Assembly (NCBI GenBank): GCA_965246785.1
Contig: CBDFFM010000030.1
Coordinates: 1 to 64,000, forward strand
Direction of reading: 5' to 3'
From: UBA1952 sp965246785
GTDB taxonomy: Bacteria; Bacteroidota; Bacteroidia; Chitinophagales; Chitinophagaceae
DNA: 64,000 nt
In this document: piece by piece, positions 19,217 through 29,418 of the stretch
Numbering within the stretch: position 1 is the stretch's first letter
Layout: the number at the start of each line of letters is the position of its first letter
Notes under the pieces: generated by a model
The model's database searches: none
Told to the model about the DNA's origin: nothing
The model's input: only the letters and a program-made list of their open reading frames with translations
Made by a program: the position numbers and the translations under genes

Positions 19217-19533
19217 CTATTTGCTATTAAAGTCCATTTTCTCAAGTGCATAATTTAAAGCCTCGTGATATGTCAGGAAACTTCTGAACCCTCCGAAATT
19301 TAATACCGTAAATGTTTCTCTATCCTTGACGTATAATCAATTTCCTTTTCTGCTCCGCCGCTACACTTCACAATTCTCATTTTATCGCAACTTGCAAAGA
19401 CTGGACAGCTTTTCCAGTTACCTTCCGAATAAGTTTCCTTTGCAGGTCTAGCTACCCGGTCTTTATGCAATTGGTACCCATGCCTAGTGGTTCTGTCATG
19501 CTCAATTGCATGTTGTCGTTGTTTATTCAGCAC
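19217..19533 (-). pseudogene. Small gene interrupted by a one-base frameshift
   Basis: A frame from GTG at 19533 (NKQRQHAIEHDRTTRHGYQL...CSGGAEKEIDYT) ends at 19300. If one missing base is restored near 19330, it continues sensibly as VKDRETFTVLNFGGFRSF and LTYHEALNYALEKMDFNSK to a stop at 19217-19219. The continuation is coding-like and joins directly, so I read this as one gene of about 105 residues with a lesion. The true start is uncertain. Family unknown; basic and Cys-containing N-terminal part. It could be an orphan C-terminal fragment of a larger toxin-type gene, given the RHS locus, but nothing proves this. Confidence 0.45.
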
Positions 19534-19736
19534 TATATCAGCGATGGTTTACGACAAATGTTCTGTTGATGTTAGTAAGTTTAAAGACTTTATTAAAGTT
19601 GAGATAATGTATATTTTTCATCACGGAACAAAGATTGGTGTGATACCTACAATGTGCAAGCGGCGCAGCACGAAACCCACAAATCCTAACACGAAACCAA
19701 AACCCATTCAAACCACAGCCGCATATACTTGACCTC

Positions 19737-22700
19737 GTGCGGTACTTACTATGGGTGATGAGCTCTCTGCTGATTGTGTGCAGTTCGGCCGCGCAGCCGC
19801 GTCATTCCGCTTCCTTTGCCAACACGCACACATACACCGAAGCTGAAGGCGCCTCTTCATTCAATTATGCAATCTTTTACAAGACGCCCAAAGGCCGCAT
19901 CCTGGCAATGCCGTATTCGGGCGGAGCGCCCGTATTTATTTACGGCAACTACTTCAGCCCGCTGGATACGCTGAGCGCCTTGGGCGCTATGATAATCGGT
20001 ATCACCGAGCGCGGCGGCGATACATGCTGGATAGGGAATACAAAAGGTGTGGCAGTTCTTGTTGGAACGCAGATGATTGCCCTGCACGGGCTGCCTCAGC
20101 CTGCATTCAACAGCAACTTCAGAGGCAACCCATCTGCACTTTACTTGTGGCAAACCGATGCGGAGGGCAGGCTGCTTCATGCCGCGCGCTTCACTGGCAA
20201 GGGATATACCCCGCTGAACTGGGAGCGACAGCTACAAAGAAGGACCAAAACGGGAATCTTTACCGATGCGCAGGATAGCCTGTGGGTGTTTTCATACAGG
20301 GGAGACACGCTACAGCTCTGGCGCATTGAAACGGCAGCGGACAGACTAATGCTATGCGCCCAACACAAAGTGCCGTCGGCGTACGCAGGCATTCCCCCCG
20401 CCGGTTTGCAGGATACGGGACGCTATTTAGTCGGCGAACTGGATTGCAACGGCTACTTGCTGCGCATGGAGGGCCGGTACCATGCATCTCCAAAACGTGC
20501 AGCCAAGGTGTACCGCAATGACCCTTATCTGTTTCCTTATGGCATGGAGGCGAAAGGCGGAAATGAATACTATATCTCAAAGTTGTTTGACAATGCCTTT
20601 ATACCATTGAGCTTTCAATGCTTCAGCCGGCCGATGGCTTATACGCAGTATGATAAAGCCAGCGGGAGCTTCCTTGTGCCCAGCGGCAACAAGGCCGTGC
20701 GTGTATTCCCGTACCTCCGGCAGTATCCACATCTTTACGACTATAATAATTCAGCTTCCACCTTTTCGCTCCGCGAGGATGGCAACGGGCGTATCTGGTG
20801 CGGCTCCTACAGCGGTGGCCTTTCCATTATTGATGGGGCGCAGGTTACAAAAGCTCCCGACAGGTCGCACCAATGGATGAACGGCGGCAGCTATTACGGC
20901 GGCAGCATGTATCTCTTTGCCGAAGGCTCTGACGGCTTACATGCCATTGATGCGGCAGGACATTCCGGCCCATCACTGACGCCAGGAGTAACTGGCTTTT
21001 ACAGCTTGATAAGCCGGGATTCCGGCAGCTTCTATGTTTCTACCTCCAGCGGGCGAGGCATTTGGCGAACGGATACAAAAGTATTGAATAAGAAAAGGCC
21101 TGTATGGCAGCGCATTGATAGCGCGCGCGGCGCCCAGCCCGGCAATATTCTTACCATTACAGAAGATACGCTTGGACGCATCTGGGCGGGGACGTACTAA
21201 AGAGCTCGTCGTTTATGAACCGCGTTCTGGGAAGCTCAAATCCTGGCTGCGTGAGAAGGGTGAGACGCCTTTCGGCGCATTTGCATCCGTGACAGACAGA
21301 CGGGGTACTGTATGGCTCGCATCCACGAGTGGCCTTTGGTATTACAACGACTACCGCAAGGCCGCAGCGCCTCAAAGCTGCCGGAGAATAGCGCATCCCC
21401 TGCTGAATAATAGTCAGCCTCTAACTGCGCTTGCGGTCAGAGGCGACTATCTTATCATCGCCGCTCACGACAGAGTGTTAGCCCTCAACCTCTCCGATTT
21501 TTACGGAAGCAACAAGCTCAGGCTTCGGTACTTGAACCCGCAGGTGGCTTCGTTCACATCCTTTACAGAGCAGAATACGCTTATTACGGCGCGGGATTCC
21601 ACGGTTTGGTTCAGTACCGGCGATATGGTTTATAGCTGGGATTTTGACGCGTGGCTGAAGCTGCCACTTTTTAAGGCTGCGGTCGGCATAGAACTCCGGC
21701 AGCCCGCCGGCACGTGTACCCTTTCGGGAAAGCCAACAACGCTGGAGCCGGAAGTCAATTCTTTTGAGCTGAATGTGCTGGTTCATGCTGCCGACTGCAT
21801 GCCGCGTTATCTCAGCGCGGCGCTTATACGCGATGGCGACAGCACATTGCTGCCCTCCCCTTCGCTTCAAAGTGCAGTGTCCATTAAAAATCTGGCGCCG
21901 GGCAGCTATCGTTTTATCGTTGAGGTGTATGAGCAGGATGGCAGCACAGCCCGCTATGAATATCCGCTCCTGCTTAAGCGGCACTTCTGGCAGACATGGT
22001 GGGTATGGGCGCTTTTCAGCCTTTGCGCGATAAGCATAATCGCTTACATCATTCACAGTCAGCGACAGCGAAGCATTGCTCGCCAGACTTTACGCCGCAA
22101 GGCGGCTGAGCTGGACGCTACAAAAGCAGAAGCAGACCGCAAACAATCAGAGCTAAGGCTTGTAACGCTTTCGGCTCAGTTCCGCCCGCACTTCATTCTG
22201 AATGCGCTCAACACCATCGGCGCGCGCATGGACGACCGGCCCGAGATAGAAAGTGTGCTGAGCAGGCTTGGCGAAAGCATCAACCTCATCTTTTCTCATG
22301 CCCAAAGCGGCAAGGTGCTGCACCCTTTCCGCAACGAGTGGGCGCTTGTGGAAAGCGTTATCAAAATACAGCAGCTGATGTATCTGCGCGGCCTTCAGAC
22401 TATAATGCCGGCCGATGGATTATTGCGACAGCTCTCCGAAGTACAAGTGCCGCTTGGCTTACTGCAGATACCGGTAGAAAACGCACTCATGCATGGCTTA
22501 CGCAACCGTGAGGAGGGGCCCCTGGATACTTACAATCATTGTTGAAGCATTGCCGGAGCATTACAGAATCATTATTGAGGATAATGGCGTGGGCAGGAAG
22601 AAGGGGGGAGAAATTTCGGCGGCGAAGAAGCATGGCACCGGCACAAAGAATCTGGCTGATATGCTGGAGATTATCAGCGAGGCAGGCGGCCCTCGTTTTC

Positions 22701-22813
22701 TGATAGCATACGAAGATGTGCTCTTGCCTGGCCAGGGGACTGTTGCCGGCACACGCTGCATTATTACCATTTCTAAAAGCAATACGCCATATGAATCAGC
22801 CAGCGTCGCTTAG
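19737..22813 (+). pseudogene. Propeller/Y_Y_Y sensor kinase, broken by two frameshifts
   Basis: The gene reads from GTG at 19737 (or ATG at 19758, signal peptide MSSLLIVCSSAAQ) through propeller repeats (DGNGRIWCGSYSGGLSIIDG), a beta domain, a membrane helix (WVWALFSLCAISIIAYII), a coiled coil and the LytS-type core (SAQFRPHFILNALNTIG, then LLQIPVENALMHGL, IIEDNGVGRKK). An extra T at about 21198 turns GTYKELVVYEPRSG into a stop, and an extra base in GGGGCCCC at about 22512-22519 breaks the ATPase domain after LRNREEGP. Everything else is well preserved. It is a paralogue in architecture of the intact kinase at 7710. The lesions remove the kinase domain if real. Confidence 0.85.
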
Positions 22814-23552
22814 CTACATTGTGATAGAAGATGCAGCGGAAGTCTGCGAAGGCATTGAGCGCCGGATGCAGGCTTTTCCGCAGTGGCAGGCTCTGCCTTA
22901 TGCATTGAGCGTGCGCGATGCTATAGCGCGTATAAGTGAACGTCGCCCCCACTTGCTGTTTTTGGGACTGGGAATTAGTCGGCGGTAATGCCTTTACCAT
23001 TCTGGAGACGGTGCAGAACATGCCTGGGTATAAACCTTATACCGTATTCTTCACCGGCTACGGTGTGGAGCAGCCGCAGATTCCTGAGCGCATCAATCAA
23101 TGACTACCCGGTAGATAAATATCTGACTAAGCCGATTTGGGAAAAGCTGCGTGAATGCCTGCCGCAGTTCTTGGCAGAAGCTGCTAAACGCGCAAATGAA
23201 AGTGCGGAAGGGCCGGAGAAAGTTTGGCTTGAAGATGCAAAAGGGACAAAGCATTTATTAGACCTTAACAACTGATGTGCATTGTACAGCACCCGACACA
23301 GGCCCGCTGGCGGCAATATTATTTTGCAGCCCGTGCTGAGCCATACGACATACCTATCGGCTTGCAGGAGGCTATAAGCCAGCTTCAGGAACATGGATTG
23401 ATTGCTTTGTAACAAAAAGCAGGTCGCACTTAGTTATCCGCTCATTTGTGGTGCGCTATGAGCGGCCATTTGTCCGGATTACCGGAATGAATCTGAAGTT
23501 TGAGGTCGTGCCGGAAAAGCATGCCGCGTTTGCGGAGTGGTTGTTGCAATAG
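22791..23552 (+). pseudogene. LytTR response regulator, multiply frameshifted
   Basis: Translation from ATG at 22791, overlapping the kinase end by 23 bases, gives a receiver start (SYIVIEDAAEVCEGIERRMQ). Restoring frames at about 22965 (extra G before DWELVGGNAFTILE), 23092-23099 (tandem ATCA), 23270, 23413 and 23445 yields a continuous receiver (TVFFTGYGVEQ, INDYPVDKYLTKPI) and a LytTR domain (VWLEDAKGTKHLLDLNN, YFAARAEPYDIPIGLQEAI, YERPFVRITGMNLKFEVV) ending at the TAG at 23550. At least five lesions make it a pseudogene unless the assembly is poor here. About 240 bases after it (23553-23795) show nothing recognisable. Confidence 0.8.
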
Positions 23553-23795
23553 AATCCAGATTTCCGATGTTTTGGCATGTAAAATGGCAATGAGAAACAA
23601 AATTTGCAACGCAGGAAGCTGCAAAAGATGCGAAACACCACCAAAATCAGCCATTCTCAGCCCAGAATCAGACACTCAAGATGCTTCAAGGCAGGTCTCA
23701 GGTAAGGCTGATGTAGATTTTTAGCAGTTCCTCGCAATGGCCATGAAGCTTGCATTCAGTTTTGAGGTAGAAATGCGCCGTACTTTGCGGTTATT

Positions 23796-24305
23796 ATGCC
23801 CTCGGATAGAGAAAAAATGCTCCTTGCAGAGAGTAAAGAAGAATTGGTAGCCCGCATTCTTAAGTTGGAAAAAGATTATGCGCGGTCTTTAGAAGAAAGA
23901 GGTGTGGCTTATGAGATAGCCAAAGAAGTGAATAATCGCAACGCCACCTATCAAGCCGAGAATAAGGAAGTTAAGCAGCGCATTAAAGAGCTTACAGACC
24001 CGCAAGGCAGGCATACAAGTGGCCTTGGCTGGATAGGAAAGGCAGTGCAGATTATCCGGCAGCGAGGTAGGCCCATGCGCGCTCAGGAAATCATCCATGA
24101 GCTAAAGGCCATGGATAATAATAAGATGCTGCAATTCGTGGACGACCCGGATAAACACTTGTCTATAGTATTGGCTAAGGGTAAGAAAGCCGGGCGTCTG
24201 AAACTTTTCAAAGTCGCAGGTACACGAGGCGGCTATTACGCCGTAGAAGAATGGGTGGACAAGGATGGCAATCTAAGCAGTGAAATGAAGGCGCACTTAC
24301 TGTAA
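23796..24305 (+). CDS. HARE-HTH domain protein with N-terminal coiled coil
   Basis: 169 residues. The first 70 are charged and helical (ELVARILKLEKDYARSLEER), likely a coiled coil. Residues of about 75-155 match the winged HARE-HTH (HB1/ASXL/restriction endonuclease HTH) pattern: GWIGKAVQIIRQRGRPMRAQ, EIIHELKAMDNN, then the wing and YYAVEEW. This domain is found in chromatin and restriction-related proteins and is thought to bind DNA or modified bases. It stands alone here, with a -7-like TACTTTG 20 bases upstream of the ATG. No nuclease or methylase partner is next to it, so its job is open. Confidence 0.75.
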   Translation: MPSDREKMLLAESKEELVARILKLEKDYARSLEERGVAYEIAKEVNNRNATYQAENKEVKQRIKELTDPQGRHTSGLGWIGKAVQIIRQRGRPMRAQEIIHELKAMDNNKMLQFVDDPDKHLSIVLAKGKKAGRLKLFKVAGTRGGYYAVEEWVDKDGNLSSEMKAHLL

Positions 24306-24454
24306 TTTTTCTACTCGCTAACGAGAATCAAAAACTACAGATTCTGCTATTTACCCCCTTTTCTTTTATTCACAGTGATAACTGGCACACGTAAAATTCC
24401 GTTTCTTTAATTGCCCTTTTTCCGCTGTCAACTACACAAAGTTCTGCGAGCCCG

Positions 24455-24598
24455 ATTGAGCTTTGTTATGTAAGTTTTCCGGGCTGCTACTGCAACTCTT
24501 GGCGCTCATCTACCGAGAACGCCCAACGGTGAACTGGTATTTGTATTCAAGGATGTTAGCAGCGATTCGTGCGTAGTGAACTTCCCTAAATTTGTCAT
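24455..24598 (+). pseudogene. Decayed copy of the 5' end of the YfhO-like gene
   Basis: Allowing small indels, this stretch reads YVSFPG/LLLQLLALIYRE and then GELVFVFKDVSSDSCVVNFP, which matches FVAFSGILLLLIAFVYRD and GDLVFVFKDIGSDSYVVDYP at the start of the gene at 24769. The DNA shares an identical run GGTATTTGTATTCAAGGAT (24537-24555 and 24891-24909), an offset of 354 bases. The match ends at about 24590, where the 21-bp repeat begins. It is a fragment of a former paralogue or of an earlier version of the gene. Confidence 0.75.
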
Positions 24599-24664
24599 AA
24601 GTGCTCAAACTTTTGTCACAAATGCTCAATGAGCCGGGGTGGTCTAATTTCGGCGGTACATTTA
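24592..24664 (+). promoter_or_regulatory. Two 21-bp-spaced direct repeats and -7-like box
   Basis: TTGTCATAAGTGCTC (24592-24606) and TTGTCACAAATGCTC (24613-24627) are direct repeats exactly 21 bases apart. After 29 more bases comes TACATTTA (24657-24664), close to the Bacteroidota -7 consensus TAnnTTTG. The same arrangement with the same distances is found in front of the surface-protein gene at 33377-34156. A two-turn spacing is typical for LytTR-type dimer sites; the regulator is inferred, not shown. It points at the YfhO-like gene 105 bases downstream. The remaining intergenic sequence from 24306 shows nothing else. Confidence 0.65.
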
Positions 24665-24768
24665 CGCGAATGGCCTGGTACTGTATCGGCACCCGCCTTA
24701 CAACTGCTTTTTGAATAATTAATCATACATCGGTTATTTAGCTTTAGAGGGCTACATAAACAATCCCA

Positions 24769-27141
24769 TTGCACCCACCAATAAGGCGGCCCGAGGAATA
24801 CAAAATTACTTTGCTCCGGTTTGTCGCGTTTTCAGGAATACTTCTATTGCTGATTGCATTCGTGTACCGGGATTTTCTCGTTGGCGATTTGGTATTTGTA
24901 TTCAAGGATATTGGCAGCGACTCGTACGTAGTGGACTATCCGGGGCTTTACTACCGAATGCTCTGTGCACAGCATGGCAATGCGCCTGGCTGGTCGTTCG
25001 CCACCGGGCTTGGGCAAAACCAGTATCCCTTTTCTTTTGAGCCAATTTCGGAATTATTGTTTTCGTTGGGCACAACCTCGGTACCGACGGTTATGCTGGC
25101 CATGAACCTCGCGTATGTATATCTCGCGGGCGTTGCCATGTTCTTGCTGCTGGGCGAGCTGAAGCTGCATTCTTATGCGCGTATGCTCGGGGGACTGGCA
25201 TATGCCTTCTCTGGGTATTCCATTCTCTCGTCTTCGTGGGTGCTGCCAAATTTTGCACCGCAGGCTTTCCAATTTGCTCTATTACTATGGGCGCTGGAGC
25301 GCGGGCTGGCACGAAGGCAATACTTCTGGCTATTGCTGCCCGTATCGCTCATTGCCATCAACTACCCCGTGAACGTCTATTTCGCGGGTCTCATTTCCGC
25401 AGGATATTTGATTGCAAGAACATACCTGCATAAGGAGGGGATAGCAGCCGTGTGGCCGAAAATAATCAGGCTCCTACCTGCCGCTTTGCTTGGTCTTGGA
25501 TTGAGCGCGTTCATCTTACTCGGTACAGTATATGGCATGAGGCTTAGCCCGCGTGGCGCAGGGGCGGTGCGCATATTCAGCGAACCGGTGCCCCTTATAG
25601 AAGATGCGGGCGCTTTATGGTCATCGGCCCTGCGCCTGTTCAGCCCCAACTTGCTTGGCGATGCCGCACACTTCCGCGCCTATCGCAATTATATTGAAGC
25701 GCCATTGCATTATTGTGGTATCCTAACGGTATTGGTTGCTGCGGCAGGGTTGCCATTGTTCAACAAACGAGGCAGAATTATTTCAATTGCAGCGCTAAGC
25801 ATTATCGTGCTTGTCTTCTGCTTTCCGCCACTGCGAAACCTTGTCTGGCTGCATCTGGGGAACTATTATCGTATCCTCAATCTCTTTGCTGCGCTGGCTT
25901 TTGTGCTCATCAGCAGTCATGCGCTTTCACAGCTTTTTACAACCGGAGCTTTTGCGAGGCGTCCGCTGCTTATTGCCGCTGCCGCTTGTGTGCTTGTGCT
26001 ATTGCTGGGTGCGCAACAACACAGCGAAAGTGCTGCAACAAGCTACTTGCCAATTGCTATTATCATTGCCTACACCGTAGTGCTGCTTGCGCAACAAAAA
26101 TTGAAGCCAAGGAACTTTTTCATTGTGCTGGCGTGCTTGCTGTGTGCCGACCTCGCGCTGGCTGCTGATGAGTTGGTACAAGGCAGAGGCATTTGTGACC
26201 GCACAGATATGGCGCAAAAGGGCTACAACGATGCATCCAGCCGACTGATTGCTGCTTTGCAGAAGCGCGACTCGTCCTTTTACCGCATTGAAAAGGACTT
26301 CTATTCTACTGCTGCCCTCGTTTATTCATACAATGAAGCCTTGGTTCAGCAATACCGGGCATCTTCCACCTATGGGCCTTTCAACAGCGTGCATTACATC
26401 CGCTTCTTATCGCTCTTTGGTGTTATTCCACCGGGCGATGAGCAGGCGAGCCGGTTTGTTGTTGGACTTCGTCATAATCCTGCGCTGATGAAGCTCTGCG
26501 CTACGAAGTATTTTATAAGTACGAAACCGCTGACCGACACGATGCGGTATTACGGTTTTCGGCCAATACAAGAAGCAGCCGCATTTACGCTTTGGAAAGA
26601 CACGTCGCCGCTGCCATTTGGGTTCTGCTATGGGCAAGCCGTGAATGTTGAGCAGTTTGAAAAGATGTCAAATCCAGTGAAAAGCGAAGTCGCATTTGCT
26701 GCTATTGCGATGAGTGCTAAGGAGCTGGCCGGTTGCGAGGGCATCTCAACTTATATACCGGATACGATTCGCTCTGGCATCCTGGACGATGCTGTGCAAA
26801 GCTTAAAGCGCGATACACTCGCCATACAGTCTTTCAGCGACCAGCATTTTACAGGAAAAGTTGCATTACAACAGAGCAAGCTCTTGTTTCTATCCATGCC
26901 TTTTGATGAAGGTTGGGCCGTAAAAGACAATGGCCGGGCGGTGCGGTTGCGCTGTGCATTTGGTGGCTTATGCGCTGTTTATTTGCCCCACGGCAGCCAT
27001 GCGCTGGACTTTTGTTACAGCGCTCCATACAAACGCACGGGCACCTTAATCAGCCTTTGCTCATTGGCTATAATTGGGATGATTGGCGGCTGGCAAATTT
27101 TTTCCAAAAGGCGACGCAGCCTTAGAAGAACCAACCAATAA
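24769..27141 (+). CDS. YfhO-like multi-pass membrane protein (putative glycosyltransferase)
   Basis: 790 residues starting from a TTG, the first possible start after an in-frame stop at 24757. It opens with a membrane helix (FSGILLLLIAFVYRDFLVGD), the conserved loop DLVFVFKDIGSDSYVVDYPG and about a dozen hydrophobic segments to about residue 470. A soluble part of about 280 residues follows (YRIEKDFYSTAALVYSYNEA; late segment LLFLSMPFDEGWAVKDNG), and a last helix precedes a basic tail. YfhO-type proteins are GT-C-like and act in lipoteichoic or glycan glycosylation in Firmicutes; in Bacteroidota the substrate is unknown. It is followed after 24 bases by a second integral membrane transferase, so the two probably work together. 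The unusual start and the decayed 5' copy upstream suggest past rearrangement here. Confidence 0.8.
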   Translation: MHPPIRRPEEYKITLLRFVAFSGILLLLIAFVYRDFLVGDLVFVFKDIGSDSYVVDYPGLYYRMLCAQHGNAPGWSFATGLGQNQYPFSFEPISELLFSLGTTSVPTVMLAMNLAYVYLAGVAMFLLLGELKLHSYARMLGGLAYAFSGYSILSSSWVLPNFAPQAFQFALLLWALERGLARRQYFWLLLPVSLIAINYPVNVYFAGLISAGYLIARTYLHKEGIAAVWPKIIRLLPAALLGLGLSAFILLGTVYGMRLSPRGAGAVRIFSEPVPLIEDAGALWSSALRLFSPNLLGDAAHFRAYRNYIEAPLHYCGILTVLVAAAGLPLFNKRGRIISIAALSIIVLVFCFPPLRNLVWLHLGNYYRILNLFAALAFVLISSHALSQLFTTGAFARRPLLIAAAACVLVLLLGAQQHSESAATSYLPIAIIIAYTVVLLAQQKLKPRNFFIVLACLLCADLALAADELVQGRGICDRTDMAQKGYNDASSRLIAALQKRDSSFYRIEKDFYSTAALVYSYNEALVQQYRASSTYGPFNSVHYIRFLSLFGVIPPGDEQASRFVVGLRHNPALMKLCATKYFISTKPLTDTMRYYGFRPIQEAAAFTLWKDTSPLPFGFCYGQAVNVEQFEKMSNPVKSEVAFAAIAMSAKELAGCEGISTYIPDTIRSGILDDAVQSLKRDTLAIQSFSDQHFTGKVALQQSKLLFLSMPFDEGWAVKDNGRAVRLRCAFGGLCAVYLPHGSHALDFCYSAPYKRTGTLISLCSLAIIGMIGGWQIFSKRRRSLRRTNQ

Positions 27142-27165
27142 AATCAATAACCACGATAAGCTTTT

Positions 27166-29400
27166 ATGCAGCGACTGCTACAATATATTCAACATCCGAA
27201 AACCGCGGGGCGCATAATTTTCTTCCTGGCGTTGCTGCTTTACGTCAATACCCTTCCCAATGGCTGGGCGGTAGATGATGGGTTGGTTATTCATAATTCT
27301 CAGGCGGTACGCAGCGGCTTCGCAGGACTGCCTGCCATTTTTGGGCAGGATTACATTCAAAGCAGTACCGGCGAAAAAGTAGATGCTATTGCAGGTGGCC
27401 GCTATCGCCCGCTGTCGCCTGCCATCTATGCAGTATGCGCTGAGTTGCTGGCGCGCCCGGCAAAAGATGGTACAGAGAAGCCTTCTATTGATGCAGTCGG
27501 TCATAAACTTAAAGACTTGGGTGCAAATACAGCCTTCCCGCACCTGATGCACGGGCTGAACATGCTGCTGTACGGCGTGCTATGCTTTCTGCTCTATGGT
27601 GTCCTGCTGGCCCTGATGCGGGATTACAGCCGTGGCCCGCTTATCGCGTTTCTGGCTGCGCTGCTGTTTACGGTGCATCCCCTGCACACCGAGGCGGTGG
27701 CAAACGCTAAGGGCCTTGACGAAATCTTATCCCTGCTGCTTTCCCTGTTGTCGCTGCAATGCTTTGTACTGGTCGTGGACGACGGACGGCAAAAAGCGCT
27801 GAAAGTTACAGGTGGCGCGCTCTGTCTTTTCCTTGCTGCGCTTGCCAAAGAGAATGCGCTCACATTCATTGCAATAATTCCGCTAAGCATCTGGTTTTTT
27901 CGCAAGCTACCAATTGGAAGACTGGCAATGCTTTGCAGCCCCGCCGTATTGGGCATAGCGTGCTATATCGTTTTGCGAATGAATGCAGTAGGCAGCCTTT
28001 CACTTGCCGCGCCCGATGCGCTGAACATGATGAACAACCCCTTCCTGACAGTGGCCGAAGGACAGAAGTTTGCTCCGCTGCTGCCCGGCTCGGATGTGAT
28101 GGTGCTGCAGGCTCCGACAACGCAGAGTATAGTACCAATGCCTGCGAGCAACCGGCTTGCAACAGTTGCTTACACATGGCTCCAATACCTGCGGCTCGCC
28201 ATTTTTCCTGCCACGCTCAGCTATGATTATTACCCAAAACAGATTGCGACTTATTCCTTTGCCAGCCCAATCGTTTGGCTGTCGCTGCTGGTGCATATCG
28301 GTGCGCTGTTCTGGGCATTGACCGCCTTGCGGCGCAGACAGCTTGCCGCCTTCGGCATCTTGTTTTACTTCCTGAGCTTTTCCGTGGTTTCCAACCTCAT
28401 TTTTCCGGTGGGCACCAATATGGCGGAGCGCTTTCTATTTATGCCATCGGTTGGGCTTTGTATCGCTGCTGCCGCAGGGCTGACATGGCTGGCAGAGCGG
28501 TATAAGGCGAGTGCTGTGCTGGGCGGCATTGCGATTGTTGCTGTGCTCTTTAGCATCCGCACCGCTGCACGTAACCGCGACTGGAAGGACAATCTGACGC
28601 TTATGCAGCACGACCTTGACGTTGCGACCGGGAGCGCTAAAATCAGGTCGGACTATGGCGAGGTTGTATTGTTACATGTGGGAGAGGCGCGTAAGCAGGC
28701 GACGGCCATGATGCGTGAGCTATCGCCCGACGAGCAGAGCGAAGAATCAGAACTATTACGCAGCACGCTTCCACTCTACAAAGAGGCGCTGGACGTGTAC
28801 CCGATGTATGGGTTGGTATGGTACAATCTTGCCCGTACCCATCAACTGCTTGGCGAAGGGGAAGGAACCGCACCTAATGAGCGGCTCACGCACTTGCTCA
28901 CTGCCATAGCTGCCTACGGAGTCACCGATGTATATAAGCCACGGCAGTACGAGCGCGAAGTGGACACTATGAAAAGCCTTTGCTTTGCAGCGCTGGGCAA
29001 GCTGTACGGACAACAGTTTGGCAGCATGGACAAGGCGCTGGAATATCTGCAAACAGCCCGTCGCATCAACAGCCGCAACGGGTATGCGCTCTTCCTCCTC
29101 GGCACAGCTTACGACATTAAAGGGGCACCGGACAGCGCCTATTATTTTACACGTGCTGCCTACGAAACGGACACGGCGAATCGCGATTATGCCGAAAATT
29201 ATGCCCAGATTATTCAGAAGCTCGTGGGCATGAATAAGATGGCTAAGGCATCGCTTGCAGAAAGCGGGCGATTGCTACAGGAGACGGCTAAGCGGAATGC
29301 GGGCCTGCCCGATGATGCCCCGAAAAAGGCGGCAATGATTGCACGTACACAGCTAATGCTTCACAATAATGACAGCTTGCAGGCGAGGTCTGTTGAATGA
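27166..29400 (+). CDS. TMTC-like membrane glycosyltransferase with C-terminal TPRs
   Basis: 744 residues. The N-terminal half has some ten membrane helices with the acidic first loop NTLPNGWAVDDGLVIHNS, which carries the DD typical of GT-C catalytic loops, plus LLFTVHPLHTEAVANAKGLD and LAALAKENALTF, both characteristic of the TMTC/DUF1736 group of O-mannosyltransferase-like proteins. From about residue 480 the protein is soluble with tetratricopeptide-like helices (AALGKLYGQQFGSMDKALEY, GYALFLLGTAYDIKGAPDSA). It probably transfers a sugar from a polyprenyl-phosphate donor to exported proteins or glycans. Acceptor and sugar are not deducible. It ends 18 bases before the convergent HAD gene. 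Confidence 0.85.
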   Translation: MQRLLQYIQHPKTAGRIIFFLALLLYVNTLPNGWAVDDGLVIHNSQAVRSGFAGLPAIFGQDYIQSSTGEKVDAIAGGRYRPLSPAIYAVCAELLARPAKDGTEKPSIDAVGHKLKDLGANTAFPHLMHGLNMLLYGVLCFLLYGVLLALMRDYSRGPLIAFLAALLFTVHPLHTEAVANAKGLDEILSLLLSLLSLQCFVLVVDDGRQKALKVTGGALCLFLAALAKENALTFIAIIPLSIWFFRKLPIGRLAMLCSPAVLGIACYIVLRMNAVGSLSLAAPDALNMMNNPFLTVAEGQKFAPLLPGSDVMVLQAPTTQSIVPMPASNRLATVAYTWLQYLRLAIFPATLSYDYYPKQIATYSFASPIVWLSLLVHIGALFWALTALRRRQLAAFGILFYFLSFSVVSNLIFPVGTNMAERFLFMPSVGLCIAAAAGLTWLAERYKASAVLGGIAIVAVLFSIRTAARNRDWKDNLTLMQHDLDVATGSAKIRSDYGEVVLLHVGEARKQATAMMRELSPDEQSEESELLRSTLPLYKEALDVYPMYGLVWYNLARTHQLLGEGEGTAPNERLTHLLTAIAAYGVTDVYKPRQYEREVDTMKSLCFAALGKLYGQQFGSMDKALEYLQTARRINSRNGYALFLLGTAYDIKGAPDSAYYFTRAAYETDTANRDYAENYAQIIQKLVGMNKMAKASLAESGRLLQETAKRNAGLPDDAPKKAAMIARTQLMLHNNDSLQARSVE

Positions 29401-29418
29401 AGCACGGAATGCCAGACC

